Shown: positions 30,637 through 39,924 of the stretch, piece after piece
Layout: every line of letters begins with the position of its first letter
Numbering within the stretch: position 1 is the first letter of the stretch
The notes under the pieces: generated by a model
Database searches by the model: none
Told to the model about the DNA's origin: nothing
The model's input: the letters and a program-made list of their open reading frames with translations, nothing else
DNA from: Candidatus Latescibacterota bacterium
GTDB taxonomy: Bacteria; Latescibacterota; UBA2968; GCA-2709665
Assembly: GCA_021295655.1 (NCBI GenBank)
Contig: JAGWBX010000008.1
Location: forward strand, 33,141 to 97,140
Direction of reading: 5' to 3'
Length of the DNA: 64,000 bases
Position numbers and translations under genes: made by a program

Positions 30637-32109
30637 TCAGAACGCCGGGCGCAGGTTTGAAGCCTGGCCCTGCGGCCGGGCATCGTGACCGCCCAGCAGC
30701 GCGACGGCGCCGTCCACCAGTGCTTCACCACCACCCGGACCCACCGGGGTGAACGCGGTCTCATAGCCACCCTGTTCGAAAGCCTCCCTGTCGGCGATAT
30801 AGCTGACGGCGCCGAACTCGTTCGCGAGCGCAGCGATCAGCAGCCGACGAGTACCGGACCTCTCCCTGATTGCCTTGCCAAGCGACACGAACGGTTCTCC
30901 CGGGAGCCCGAGAAAGACGCCTTCGCCGATCCCCAGCGTCTGTACTTCAGTGAGGTGGTGGGACTCGGGCGCATCTCGCTGCCAGTCGGCCAGAATGACG
31001 TCATCCACGTGTCGGTACCCCGCCTTCAGCGGAAGCGCCACTTCCTTCCGGCGGGCCCAGAGCTCCGGGGTCCCGTCCCAGCGAACGATCCCGCGGACGG
31101 CCGCCATCGCCCCGGCCGCCACCCGACCGCCCAGACGCGCCAGTTCGCGGTCGAATCCGCGCTCCCTTCTTGAGAGACGCTCTTCGGGGTCCTCGCCGGG
31201 TCGGGTTCTCCAGACCCCCTCGATATCGACGTTCCAAATCGGCGTCACGTCGCCCTCGGGGCCGGATGTATAGAGAATGACCGGCGTTTCAGATCCGTCG
31301 CGCGACCACGCCTCCGCTACGCGATCGGACGCCGCGCCCGCGATCTCGGCGGAAATACCCGTTCCGCAGAATATCCAGGGATGGGTACCGTAATTCATCA
31401 CCGCCGCCAGCGGCGCCCCCGTCCCCTGCTCTCTCACGCCGAACACCCGAACAAGCGGATCGATACTCGTGCGCGAAACCACCCGGACCCCCTCAACGGG
31501 GTGCCGCCTCGGGTCTCCCCAACTCCCGTCGGACATCAGCACGCGCCTCGAACTGGCAACGCCGTCTACCCCGGCCTCCCCGAAACCCACCGAAGCCGGT
31601 CGCAGCGTACCGTACGCCTCCTCCACCGCCGCTGCCGCCTGCGCGACAAACCGCGCCTTCCACGCCAGGTCCGTTTCGCCCACCCAACTGGCAGACGACG
31701 ATACCGAGGTAACCTGGCCCATGGCGGCCGGCGCCGATCCGTCACCGCGTATCGTGAGCCGGGCCATGTCTTCCGGGCTGTACGCGGTGGCAACCGGGCA
31801 GAAAGCAGGTCCCGAATGGGTGTGCGTCGCACAGACCATGATCGCGTCGGGACTCAGTCCGGTCCGCTCGGCCGCGCCGCAACGGATCTGCTCCGTGGCA
31901 ACCGCGTCCACGCCCGACAGGTCGACGGCAACAAGGGCCCATGATCGACTTCCATTTCGCAGAACCAGCGCCCTGGCGTAGAGATCGTCGCGCACGTAAC
32001 GCGACCTGATGTCCCCGGAAGCCCGCGGGTTCCACCCGGACATGGACACGCCCACCGGCGGTGTGATCACCCGTTGGGCCGCACCCGCGTATAGATTCTG
32101 ACGATCCAT
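30637..32109 (-). CDS. Neutral/alkaline non-lysosomal ceramidase-like hydrolase
   Basis: Start at MDRQNLYAGAAQRVITPPVGVSMSGW; IMVCATHTHSGPAF; VMNYGTHPWI; GLPGEPFVSLGKAIRERSG. Confidence 0.8.
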   Translation of the reverse strand: MDRQNLYAGAAQRVITPPVGVSMSGWNPRASGDIRSRYVRDDLYARALVLRNGSRSWALVAVDLSGVDAVATEQIRCGAAERTGLSPDAIMVCATHTHSGPAFCPVATAYSPEDMARLTIRGDGSAPAAMGQVTSVSSSASWVGETDLAWKARFVAQAAAAVEEAYGTLRPASVGFGEAGVDGVASSRRVLMSDGSWGDPRRHPVEGVRVVSRTSIDPLVRVFGVREQGTGAPLAAVMNYGTHPWIFCGTGISAEIAGAASDRVAEAWSRDGSETPVILYTSGPEGDVTPIWNVDIEGVWRTRPGEDPEERLSRRERGFDRELARLGGRVAAGAMAAVRGIVRWDGTPELWARRKEVALPLKAGYRHVDDVILADWQRDAPESHHLTEVQTLGIGEGVFLGLPGEPFVSLGKAIRERSGTRRLLIAALANEFGAVSYIADREAFEQGGYETAFTPVGPGGGEALVDGAVALLGGHDARPQGQASNLRPAF

Positions 32110-32179
32110 ACCTGAAACTCCCGCCGGTTTGAAAAAGCTGAATGCTTTCAACTCTCAGCTATCGGCGCTCTCATCGAGC

Positions 32180-32407
32180 CTACCGGGAATCACCGGACTT
32201 TACGAAGAGCTTTCGCTCGAGCCCGCCGAGGCACTCCGGTCCATCTTCATGCATGGCAAATGTGTCTTCGCACTTGAAGTGCCCGATACCGGAGTATTTT
32301 ACTTTGTACTCCAGCGTGAACGTATGGCCGGGAAGGATCTCCCCTTCAGGTTCGGGTGAAATCAGCGGATAGCTGTAAAGAATCCATCCGGGACGACGCC
32401 GTGGCAA
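32180..32407 (-). other. Short conserved-looking ORF, probable gene remnant
   Basis: WILYSYPLISPEPEGEILPGHTFTLEYKVKYSGIGHFKCEDTF is protein-like, but there is no clear start and upstream space is short. Confidence 0.3.
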
Positions 32408-32492
32408 TGGCCTTATCCGGACTCCGCCCCAGAATTGCCTTACGGCCGTACATCCCGTACCGCAACGGGGTCTTCCTTATTCATTAAAACTC

Positions 32493-34664
32493 TTATCCCG
32501 TTCTTTCAAAACTGAAGATCCGCCCGTCATACGTTCCAACAATCAACCGCCCGTCCTCTGTGCTCGGAGACGCCGTGATTGGAGAGCCGAAGGCAACGCT
32601 GTCCAGGCAACGGCCGGAAGCGGGATCCAGCACGTAAAGAAACCCGTCGCACCCGCAGACGATAAGGGAACCGTCAAACATCACCGGAGCGGCCAGGATG
32701 GACCGCACACCACGGCGATAGGGAACCATATCCAGCAGGTCGTCGCCCGTCTGAAACCGCCAGCGCAATGTGCCATCGTCCATGTGAAAACAGAGGGCCT
32801 CGCCATCGGGCGTGGTCGCATAGATCCGATCGTCGTGGACATGCAGGCCTGTGGGATACCTGGAGGGCAGAATCGGTCTTTCCCAGACGACCCCGCCGGA
32901 GTCCTTTTCGACGGCGATGAGAAACGCGGCCTCGCCGGAGAAGTGGTGAAGGTCGGACGAGCCGCCGCCGCTCACGATCAGGTCTCCTGACAGAACCGGT
33001 CTGGCATAGGAGAATTCAACCCTCGCCGGCCGTTCCCAAACCATGTCCCCCGTCCCGCGGTCCAGCGCAACAAGCCCCCGCCGCTGCACGAGCAGGAGAA
33101 GCAGGTCTCCGGAAACCTGCGGGCTGGCGTAACACCCCCAGTTGTCACTGTCTGCGTTTACCGTATGCCAGAGCCTGGCCCCGGAGGCCAGATCGAAAGC
33201 CGCGTAACCCGCCTTGGCGCCTGCGTAAACCGTTCCATCCGCGATAACCGGAGACGTATAGACCCAGCGCTGGGGATACTCAGGCAGGTCCGCCTCCCAC
33301 GTTGTGGCGCCCGATGCCGCGTCCATCAAGTGCACGCGACCGGTTACAGACACCGCCGCACAGGCGCCGCCGTCGACTGCCACGCTGTTCTTTACAGCCG
33401 CATCCGTCCGGGCATGCCAGACCATATCCCCGCTGGCGGCATCGAGGCAGCAGACGCCCGCGTGTCCCGGCCAGCCTTCGTCGCGCAGGCTGAAAAACAC
33501 GCGTTCACCGGACGAGACGGGCGCCGCCCGGTGAAGCCCGCCCGGAATCCTCCGCTCCCATTGCAGGCGGAGCGAACCACCGTTGAACCCATTGTCTCGC
33601 GGGGAAATCTCCCGGGAGTCTGGCGCGGCGTTGGCGGCCTGGAGCACCCTGAGGCCCAGGGCAGCGGCGTGATCGCTGAACTGCACCGTGCGGTATCCCC
33701 GGGGAGAGGTGTCGATTCCACCGAAACAGACCGGAGGGGCGGCGGCCACGACCATATCGCCGTACGAAAAAACCTTGCTGGAGTGCCAGTGTCCGTGCAG
33801 GACGAGTCGGACGTTGTACCTGCTCAGATCGCGCAGAAATGACTCCGGCGGCGGCGTATGGACGACGACTGCGATTTCGCGGTCCGGGGGCTGCAACGCG
33901 AGGTCCGCCCACAGCCACGCCTCCTTGCGCTCCAGGTCCGCCGGAGGGTAGTACGCGTCTTCATTCGGATAGAACGCGAAATGGCGTCCGCCCCAATCCA
34001 GGCTGTAATACGTTGGCCCAAGCAACGCCTCGAATTGCAGCGTAGCCGGCAGGCCTTTGGACTTTCTTGCTATCTCTTTAAGCTCCGGGTTGTTAGGCGT
34101 GGCCGTCATTGCGACGAACGCGTCAATGGAAATTCCGCCCATGCGCTCCTGGTTCCCGTCGTGCCCGCCGAACAGCGGGAAAACCGGAGTCGAAATTGTC
34201 CGGACGGCGTCGCGAAAGACGGTCAACTGGTCAATCGTCCCCCAATCCGTAAGGTCTCCGCTGGCGATTATCAGGTCGGGCTTCGCCTCGCGTTCAAGTT
34301 GCTGCAGGGCTTCCGCCAGTACGGGTCCCGAAGTGTGCGTATCTCCTTCCGTAACGATATGCGCGTCGGTAATCTGCGCGAGCGTGAACGAACGCCGGGA
34401 ACTTGCGGGAGACAGCGAAAGCCGGAAATCCACCCCGTCGCACGTCTCCGCCCAGTCCAGGGTAGACCTGAAGTACCCGTCCTGCGCTTGAAGCCCGTCG
34501 GGAAGCGTGATAAACACGAACCGGTGTACACCGGATTCCACCGTGATTTCGTACCGACCCGCTCCGTCCGTCTGTACGATCCGCTCTCCGTTCGAAACGG
34601 AAACTCTGGCAATGCCGTTTCCCGATGAATCGTCGACGACGCTGCCTCGCACCTGAATCGCCAC
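32493..34664 (-). CDS. Carboxypeptidase-like regulatory domain + metallophosphoesterase + PQQ/outer-membrane-assembly-type beta-propeller
   Basis: RGSVVDDSSGNGIARVSVSNGE; AQITDAHIVTEGD...ASGDLTDWG...GGHDGNQER...LHGHWHSSK; then repeated DAASGDMVWHARTDA / VYAGAKAGYAAFDLASGARLW / LVALDRGTGDMVWERP. Confidence 0.85.
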   Translation of the reverse strand: MAIQVRGSVVDDSSGNGIARVSVSNGERIVQTDGAGRYEITVESGVHRFVFITLPDGLQAQDGYFRSTLDWAETCDGVDFRLSLSPASSRRSFTLAQITDAHIVTEGDTHTSGPVLAEALQQLEREAKPDLIIASGDLTDWGTIDQLTVFRDAVRTISTPVFPLFGGHDGNQERMGGISIDAFVAMTATPNNPELKEIARKSKGLPATLQFEALLGPTYYSLDWGGRHFAFYPNEDAYYPPADLERKEAWLWADLALQPPDREIAVVVHTPPPESFLRDLSRYNVRLVLHGHWHSSKVFSYGDMVVAAAPPVCFGGIDTSPRGYRTVQFSDHAAALGLRVLQAANAAPDSREISPRDNGFNGGSLRLQWERRIPGGLHRAAPVSSGERVFFSLRDEGWPGHAGVCCLDAASGDMVWHARTDAAVKNSVAVDGGACAAVSVTGRVHLMDAASGATTWEADLPEYPQRWVYTSPVIADGTVYAGAKAGYAAFDLASGARLWHTVNADSDNWGCYASPQVSGDLLLLLVQRRGLVALDRGTGDMVWERPARVEFSYARPVLSGDLIVSGGGSSDLHHFSGEAAFLIAVEKDSGGVVWERPILPSRYPTGLHVHDDRIYATTPDGEALCFHMDDGTLRWRFQTGDDLLDMVPYRRGVRSILAAPVMFDGSLIVCGCDGFLYVLDPASGRCLDSVAFGSPITASPSTEDGRLIVGTYDGRIFSFERTG

Positions 34665-34703
34665 CTGTCACCTCCTGTTCCAGGGTGTTCCCCCGTCGGT
34701 TTG

Positions 34704-35162
34704 TCACACTTCCATAGGCTGCCAGATCTCTATGGGAATGCCATCGGGATCCAGAATATAGAATGCAACCGCGGCCGCCTTCCCGTCGCGGACGATCTCC
34801 GTGGGCGGGCTCATTGCGGCCACGCCCGAAGAAGTCAGCCGTTCGTATTCAGCCGCCGCGTCTTCCACCTGAAGCGCGAGGCTGGAGGCGCCGACGTAGT
34901 TGTTTCGCAATTCACGTTCGGTGGCTGCCGGGTTCTGAAACTGAACCAGGCCCACGACAAAGCCCGTTGGCCTGTGCAGCAGCATAGCCACCCGTAACCT
35001 GACATTCCGCATATTCATTATGGTATTATAGGAAGCCAGTCCCTCCCGCGCGGCCTCATAGGAGACCTCGAACCCGAGCAGATCCCGATAGAACGCGAGC
35101 GACCTGTCCAGGTTGCCTACCGTGTATTTGACGTGATGGACCTTCGTAAACGCCATCAGCAA
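34704..35162 (-). CDS. VOC family protein (glyoxalase/dioxygenase superfamily)
   Basis: VHHVKYTVGNLDRSLAFYRDLLGFEV; FYILDPDGIPIEIWQP. Confidence 0.9.
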   Translation of the reverse strand: MLMAFTKVHHVKYTVGNLDRSLAFYRDLLGFEVSYEAAREGLASYNTIMNMRNVRLRVAMLLHRPTGFVVGLVQFQNPAATERELRNNYVGASSLALQVEDAAAEYERLTSSGVAAMSPPTEIVRDGKAAAVAFYILDPDGIPIEIWQPMEV

Positions 35163-35212
35163 GCCTCCGTCTACCCTCTCCCCGCTTTAGAGTAATGCGC
35201 GTCGCGCGTTTA

Positions 35213-36379
35213 TCAGACCTGCCAGGTCCGGTGGTGCGTGCAGTAGCCATCCACCTCGTCAAGGTTGACTTCAACCCCCATGCCTGGACCGTCTGGAAGC
35301 TGGATATGGCCGCTTTCGACCTCCAAGTCCCGGGTCAGCAGATGAGACTCCCGCAGCCACGGCCCCGCCTGGTCGCCCGGAAGTGTGCAGTTGGGCGCGC
35401 TGGCGGAAAGGTGAAGTTGAGCCGCCGTGGCAATCCCCAGGTCGATCCCGCTACCCTGCCAGACGGGAAGGTTCGCCTGCGCCGCCGCAGCGGCCTGCAG
35501 CCGCCAGTTGAAAAGGCCGCAGGCGCCGTCGATGTTCAGGCCTCCCGCGGCGCCCGACGTCAGCACGTTCCACAGCGATTCAGGCGGATCGACGTGCACA
35601 GCAAGGCGTGCGTTCATGCGGCGGCGCAATTCGGCGAATTCCTCGAGGTGAAACCGGGGAAACGGATCCTCAAGGATGGCCATGTTGCCCACCCGATCCA
35701 TTTCCCGGAGCACCGATATCGCGTCATCCAACCGGTAGAAACGGCCGTTGGCATCCACGGTGACCTCACAGTCCGCCGCGGCCTGCCGGATGGCTTCCAG
35801 CCGCTCGACATTGGGGTCTTCGAGCGACGTCTTCAGTTTGACCCCGCGAAAGCCGAGTGCTTTTCCCCTCTCAACACACCTCACTGCGTGGTCGGGGGTG
35901 GTGCGCGGCATCCAGTAGTCCACGGGCACCCGATCCCGCCACGCGCCCCCCCACAGCGCGCACAGGGGCAGGCCGGCGCGCCTGGCGGTAAGGTCGCTGA
36001 GGGCCATCTCCACGAGAGCCTGAAGCGGGTGGCGCAGCCTGTGCTGCAAATTGGCCGGATCGGCAGCATACGGAGAAGGAGGCGGCGGGCGCTGCCAGTA
36101 AAGTGAACCTTCGGGCCACAGGTCCAGGAAGGAAAGTCTGAAGTCGGAAACTGAACTGTCCACGAGACCGGACAGTGCCTCGTCGGCGGACGACCGCGAG
36201 CCAGACCTTACCGCCTCTCCCCACCCTTCGAACCCGTCTCCGTCCGTGATGCGCAGCACGTACCGGTCGTCTATACCGGTGGGGTTTTCCCCGAATACGG
36301 GGCTGGCGGCCCATTCCTCCAGCAAAGGAACCGTGACTTCCCAGACCCTGACCTGTGCGATGACCGGTGACGAAGCCAT
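35213..36379 (-). CDS. Enolase superfamily (mandelate racemase/muconate lactonizing enzyme) protein
   Basis: RVWEVTVPLLEEWAAS; GVKLKTSLEDPNVERLEAIRQAAADCEVTVDANGRF; ILEDPFPRF. Confidence 0.85.
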   Translation of the reverse strand: MASSPVIAQVRVWEVTVPLLEEWAASPVFGENPTGIDDRYVLRITDGDGFEGWGEAVRSGSRSSADEALSGLVDSSVSDFRLSFLDLWPEGSLYWQRPPPPSPYAADPANLQHRLRHPLQALVEMALSDLTARRAGLPLCALWGGAWRDRVPVDYWMPRTTPDHAVRCVERGKALGFRGVKLKTSLEDPNVERLEAIRQAAADCEVTVDANGRFYRLDDAISVLREMDRVGNMAILEDPFPRFHLEEFAELRRRMNARLAVHVDPPESLWNVLTSGAAGGLNIDGACGLFNWRLQAAAAAQANLPVWQGSGIDLGIATAAQLHLSASAPNCTLPGDQAGPWLRESHLLTRDLEVESGHIQLPDGPGMGVEVNLDEVDGYCTHHRTWQV

Positions 36380-36394
36380 AGCCGGGTTCCAATC

Positions 36395-37228
36395 TTATGT
36401 TTCGGGTTCCTGGCGAACCCGGAACGAATCCCGTTCTCCGAACACCTTGACGTAATTCTGGCCCGACATCTGCCCCCCGTCAGCCACGATCCCTTGTCCG
36501 GTGACGAACGCAGCCCGGTCCGAAGCCAGGAAGAAGATGATGTTGGCGATGTCTTCGGGTCTGCCAATGCGGTTGAGCGGTATCAGCTTCAGATAGTTCT
36601 CTATGAAAACCCGGTCTTTGAGCAGGTCTCCGTGAATCGGCGTGTCGATAAACCCCGGCAGCACAGCGTTCACGCGGATGCCGTCGCCGCCCAGTTCAAC
36701 GGCAAGCGTGCGCGTGAGGGCCAGCAGCGCGGCCTTTGCGGCGTCATAAGTCGCCGCGCGCGGGCTGCTCGACAGGGCATTGCGGGAAGCCACGTTGACG
36801 ATAGCCGCCCCCTCCAACCGTTTCATCCCCGGCACAAACCCACGGATCAGCGCGGATGCGCCAACGAGATTTGTGTTAAGGGACACCTCCCACATCTCGT
36901 CCGTGGTTTCCGTAATATCCGCGTAAAGACACACACCCGCGTTGTTGACCAGCACGCGCGGCGCACCTAACTCCTCAACAATCCGCCCGGCGAGCGGGGT
37001 GAGGGTCCCAACGTCGGCCAGGTCGCAGGGGAACGCGTGGATGCCCGGGCCGATTTTCGATTGTTTCAGCCTGTCGAGACCTTCTTGCGATCGGTCCAGG
37101 ACGGCCGTACTGTACCCCTCGTCGACAAAGCGCTCGACGGTGGCCTTTCCAATGCCGCTGGCGGCGCCGGTCACCACGGCTAGCGGCACGTTTGACCGTC
37201 CGGACATGCAGGAATTCCTATCTTGCAA
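36395..37228 (-). CDS. SDR-family oxidoreductase
   Basis: AVVTGAASGIGKATVERFVDEG; NNAGVC; YDAAKAALLALTRTLAVELGGDGIRVNAVLPGFIDTP. Confidence 0.93.
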   Translation of the reverse strand: MQDRNSCMSGRSNVPLAVVTGAASGIGKATVERFVDEGYSTAVLDRSQEGLDRLKQSKIGPGIHAFPCDLADVGTLTPLAGRIVEELGAPRVLVNNAGVCLYADITETTDEMWEVSLNTNLVGASALIRGFVPGMKRLEGAAIVNVASRNALSSSPRAATYDAAKAALLALTRTLAVELGGDGIRVNAVLPGFIDTPIHGDLLKDRVFIENYLKLIPLNRIGRPEDIANIIFFLASDRAAFVTGQGIVADGGQMSGQNYVKVFGERDSFRVRQEPET

Positions 37229-37402
37229 TCCGCTCGGAATTATTGCACGGAATGACGTTAAGAGGACCGAATCTGCGTTCGACCTCGTCGAGAAACTGAT
37301 TGATGCCGAGGTTGTCCACCGCTCCGTGCGGAACGCGTCCGCCGCCTGAACCGGCGGCCGATCCGTTCGCCACGCCGGAATGGCGGTCCCGTCACCTCAC
37401 GT

Positions 37403-39067
37403 TCAGGAATCATCGATAGCTCCGGTGTCTGCGCAGGTTCTTCTGTCGGGCAGATCCCCGGCCTCCCGGATCCTTTGCGCGTGTTCGAAAAGCCGCTTGA
37501 ACCGCCGGAGGGTATTCCGCCGCCCCTGGTCGTCGCGGACCTCTACGAAGAGAGGGCCCCGTGTGATCTGGTGCGTGGACCACGCCCAGAGAAAACCGGC
37601 GAAGGAGATCCGACTGCCGAACAATTCCGAAATTTCATGATGGTTGGAAAGCGCGCCCGTCACGGGATCGGTGTCCACCTGGTGGATGTGATACCCCAGA
37701 ATACGCCGGCCCAGGCAGGCATACCAGTCGCCGAGGGGTTGCAGATTATCCAGATCGCCACCGTTGTTCCGTGCGTGGCCCACGTCCAGCAGGGCGCCTA
37801 CCCTCGCTTCCGGCGCATCCGCCATTTCTTGCGCCACGGCCTCGATCCATCTCAGGTACTCATCGATCCGCGTGGCGAATTCCCGGTCCGGCGAATCCGC
37901 CGGCGTATTGACGGGATTGTGGATATTCTCAATTGCGATCCCCACGCCGGCACAAGCCGCCGCCCTGAAGAGGCTCGCGAAGGTTTCCGCGAAGGCCCCG
38001 AAATATCCCGTCGGCTCCGGCTTCCCCGCCTGAACGCGCTCCATCGCGCTGGCGCTCGCCCTGGGTACGTGGACGGTGAGGCTGTCCACCCCCGCCTCCA
38101 TCGCGCAATTCAGGTGCGCCCGGACCGCGTCGACCCCCTCGACGCGTCCTGATCTCAAGTTCAATTTCAGGTCGGGCAAATGATAGGAGAGAAAAAGAGG
38201 ACCTCGATCCCGAAGTTCATCAAGCCCCTCGGCAAGCGTGCGCAATGAAAAATCGAGTTCCGCAGGTCGGATCTCCAGGCAGGAAACGCCGGAACCCAGT
38301 GTCTCCCGGACGGCCGCCACGGGGTCGCCCTGAATCGACCAGCCCACCGGCAGCATTCCACTCGGGAGATCCGCCGGCAGTAGCCGGATCGCTGGCGACC
38401 AGGGGATAAATGTCTCCGTCCATGTCCCCTCTTTCTCGCTCGCGAAGAGGCTGATTCCGGGAAGATCTCCGATCGCCTTGTCCGGATCCAGCCCGCGGAC
38501 CACGGCTTCCACGAAGCCGTTTTCGCGGCGGGTGCGGTGGTAGTGGCTGTGTCCCGCGGCGAAAAGTTCGACACCGTTCTCCGAAAGCCAGCGCATCAGC
38601 CACGCCCGACCCTCCGCGTCCATCCTGTCCAGGGGATAATGGGTGATGACCACCCGGCGTTTCGCGCTTATAAGCCGTACGCTCCGGTCCAGCCACAAAC
38701 GCTCCTCGCCCGGAAGCGACCCCGTGGACGTATCGGGAAGAAGGACCAGAAGGTCGTCGAATACGGCCAACCTTCGTTCGGGCGACGCCAGGGCTCCGAG
38801 CACCGACATCGCGTGTTGACCCCGACGTTCCGCGTTTCCCGGGGTGAAGAGAACCGGCGCCTCCACCCGTTCCAGCGCTTCGAGGCAACGCGAGGCCGAA
38901 CCGGCCGTAGAGAAGGTCGTGATATCTCCCCCCACGGCCAGGAAATCCGGCCTCTCCAGATTCACGCGGTCGACGGCCCACTGGAGCGCCTGGTGGGCCG
39001 CCGTGTCCGGATTGTCCGAAAGGTGGAGGTCCGCCAGCAGGATAAAACGATGGCTGCTATTCGTCAT
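37403..39067 (-). CDS. Metallophosphoesterase fused to C-terminal sugar-phosphate isomerase/epimerase-like TIM barrel
   Basis: N-term FILLADLHLSDNP...AVGGDITTF...PGNAERRG...AAGHSHYHRT; C-term VSCLEIRPAELDFSLRTLAEGLDELRDRGPLFLSYHLPDLKLNLRS...AIENIHNP...GALLDVGHARNNG...GYHIHQVD. Confidence 0.8.
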   Translation of the reverse strand: MTNSSHRFILLADLHLSDNPDTAAHQALQWAVDRVNLERPDFLAVGGDITTFSTAGSASRCLEALERVEAPVLFTPGNAERRGQHAMSVLGALASPERRLAVFDDLLVLLPDTSTGSLPGEERLWLDRSVRLISAKRRVVITHYPLDRMDAEGRAWLMRWLSENGVELFAAGHSHYHRTRRENGFVEAVVRGLDPDKAIGDLPGISLFASEKEGTWTETFIPWSPAIRLLPADLPSGMLPVGWSIQGDPVAAVRETLGSGVSCLEIRPAELDFSLRTLAEGLDELRDRGPLFLSYHLPDLKLNLRSGRVEGVDAVRAHLNCAMEAGVDSLTVHVPRASASAMERVQAGKPEPTGYFGAFAETFASLFRAAACAGVGIAIENIHNPVNTPADSPDREFATRIDEYLRWIEAVAQEMADAPEARVGALLDVGHARNNGGDLDNLQPLGDWYACLGRRILGYHIHQVDTDPVTGALSNHHEISELFGSRISFAGFLWAWSTHQITRGPLFVEVRDDQGRRNTLRRFKRLFEHAQRIREAGDLPDRRTCADTGAIDDS

Positions 39068-39111
39068 TTTCTGTCAGTTATCACGGCGGGTATACTGAAA
39101 ACCCCTGAGAA

Positions 39112-39849
39112 TCAGTTCACATAGGTGTGGCGGCCCGGATTTCCTCGAGCAAGGTAGAGACGGAGCCCGTCCCAGTCGAAGCCTGACGGAGAAACGAACG
39201 TGCGGTCGATTGCGGCACGGGTCGAAATGTATTTCAACGTTATACCGCAACGCCGTCGGGATGACCTGTTGGGATTGGACCCATGAAGAATCCAGGGATC
39301 GTGAACGGAATACTCACCCGCGCGCAAATGCACGTCCCTGGCATAGGTAAGGTCCAGATTCTCCAGTGACATCGGCAGCGTTGTGCCGGAGTCGAGATCC
39401 ACCCTGTGCAACATCACGGCCTGCTTCCGGTGGGTACCGGGAAGCACCCGCATGCAGCCGTTCTCCACGTCGGAATCGTCCACCGCCAGCCAGAGCGTGA
39501 ACGTATCCATCGGCTCAATTGGAAAAAACGCGGCATCCTGATGCCAGTCTACCGCCAGGCCGTCGTCCGGGCGCTTGCTGATCACGTAGGAGGTAAACAG
39601 CGCGACGTCCGGACCCACGATCTGCGCCGCCACGTCGATGAGATTGTCGCTCAGGAAGAGATTGCGCAGGTACCCGTTTTCGTAGTGAAGCGACGGCATG
39701 TTCTCGGGCCGCCGGTCCGGAGGAAGCCTCTCGATAATAGAATCCAGTTCGGCGCGCAGTCTTGCAAGTTCGCAGTCATCGAGAATCCGTCCGCCGACGG
39801 CATAGCCCTCGTTGCGGTACTGTTCGAGTTGGGCATGGGTGAGCGACAA
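39112..39849 (-). CDS. Phytanoyl-CoA dioxygenase family protein
   Basis: QLEQYRNEGYAVGGRILDDCEL; VDWHQDAAFFPIEPMDTFTLWLAVDDSDVENGCMRVLPGTHR; HDPWILHGSNPNRSSRRRCGITLKYI. Confidence 0.9.
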   Translation of the reverse strand: MSLTHAQLEQYRNEGYAVGGRILDDCELARLRAELDSIIERLPPDRRPENMPSLHYENGYLRNLFLSDNLIDVAAQIVGPDVALFTSYVISKRPDDGLAVDWHQDAAFFPIEPMDTFTLWLAVDDSDVENGCMRVLPGTHRKQAVMLHRVDLDSGTTLPMSLENLDLTYARDVHLRAGEYSVHDPWILHGSNPNRSSRRRCGITLKYISTRAAIDRTFVSPSGFDWDGLRLYLARGNPGRHTYVN

Positions 39850-39924
39850 GGCGTTTCCTTTCCGCGAATTTCGTCTGCACCGATACTCACTTCGCTTCGA
39901 CTCGAGATCCTGCGCGGCCGGTGG

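Noticed and set aside
32407-32490. Possible upstream extension of the 32180-32407 ORF through a frameshift
   Set aside because: Three-frame reading gave protein-like fragments in more than one frame but no convincing family; too short to support.
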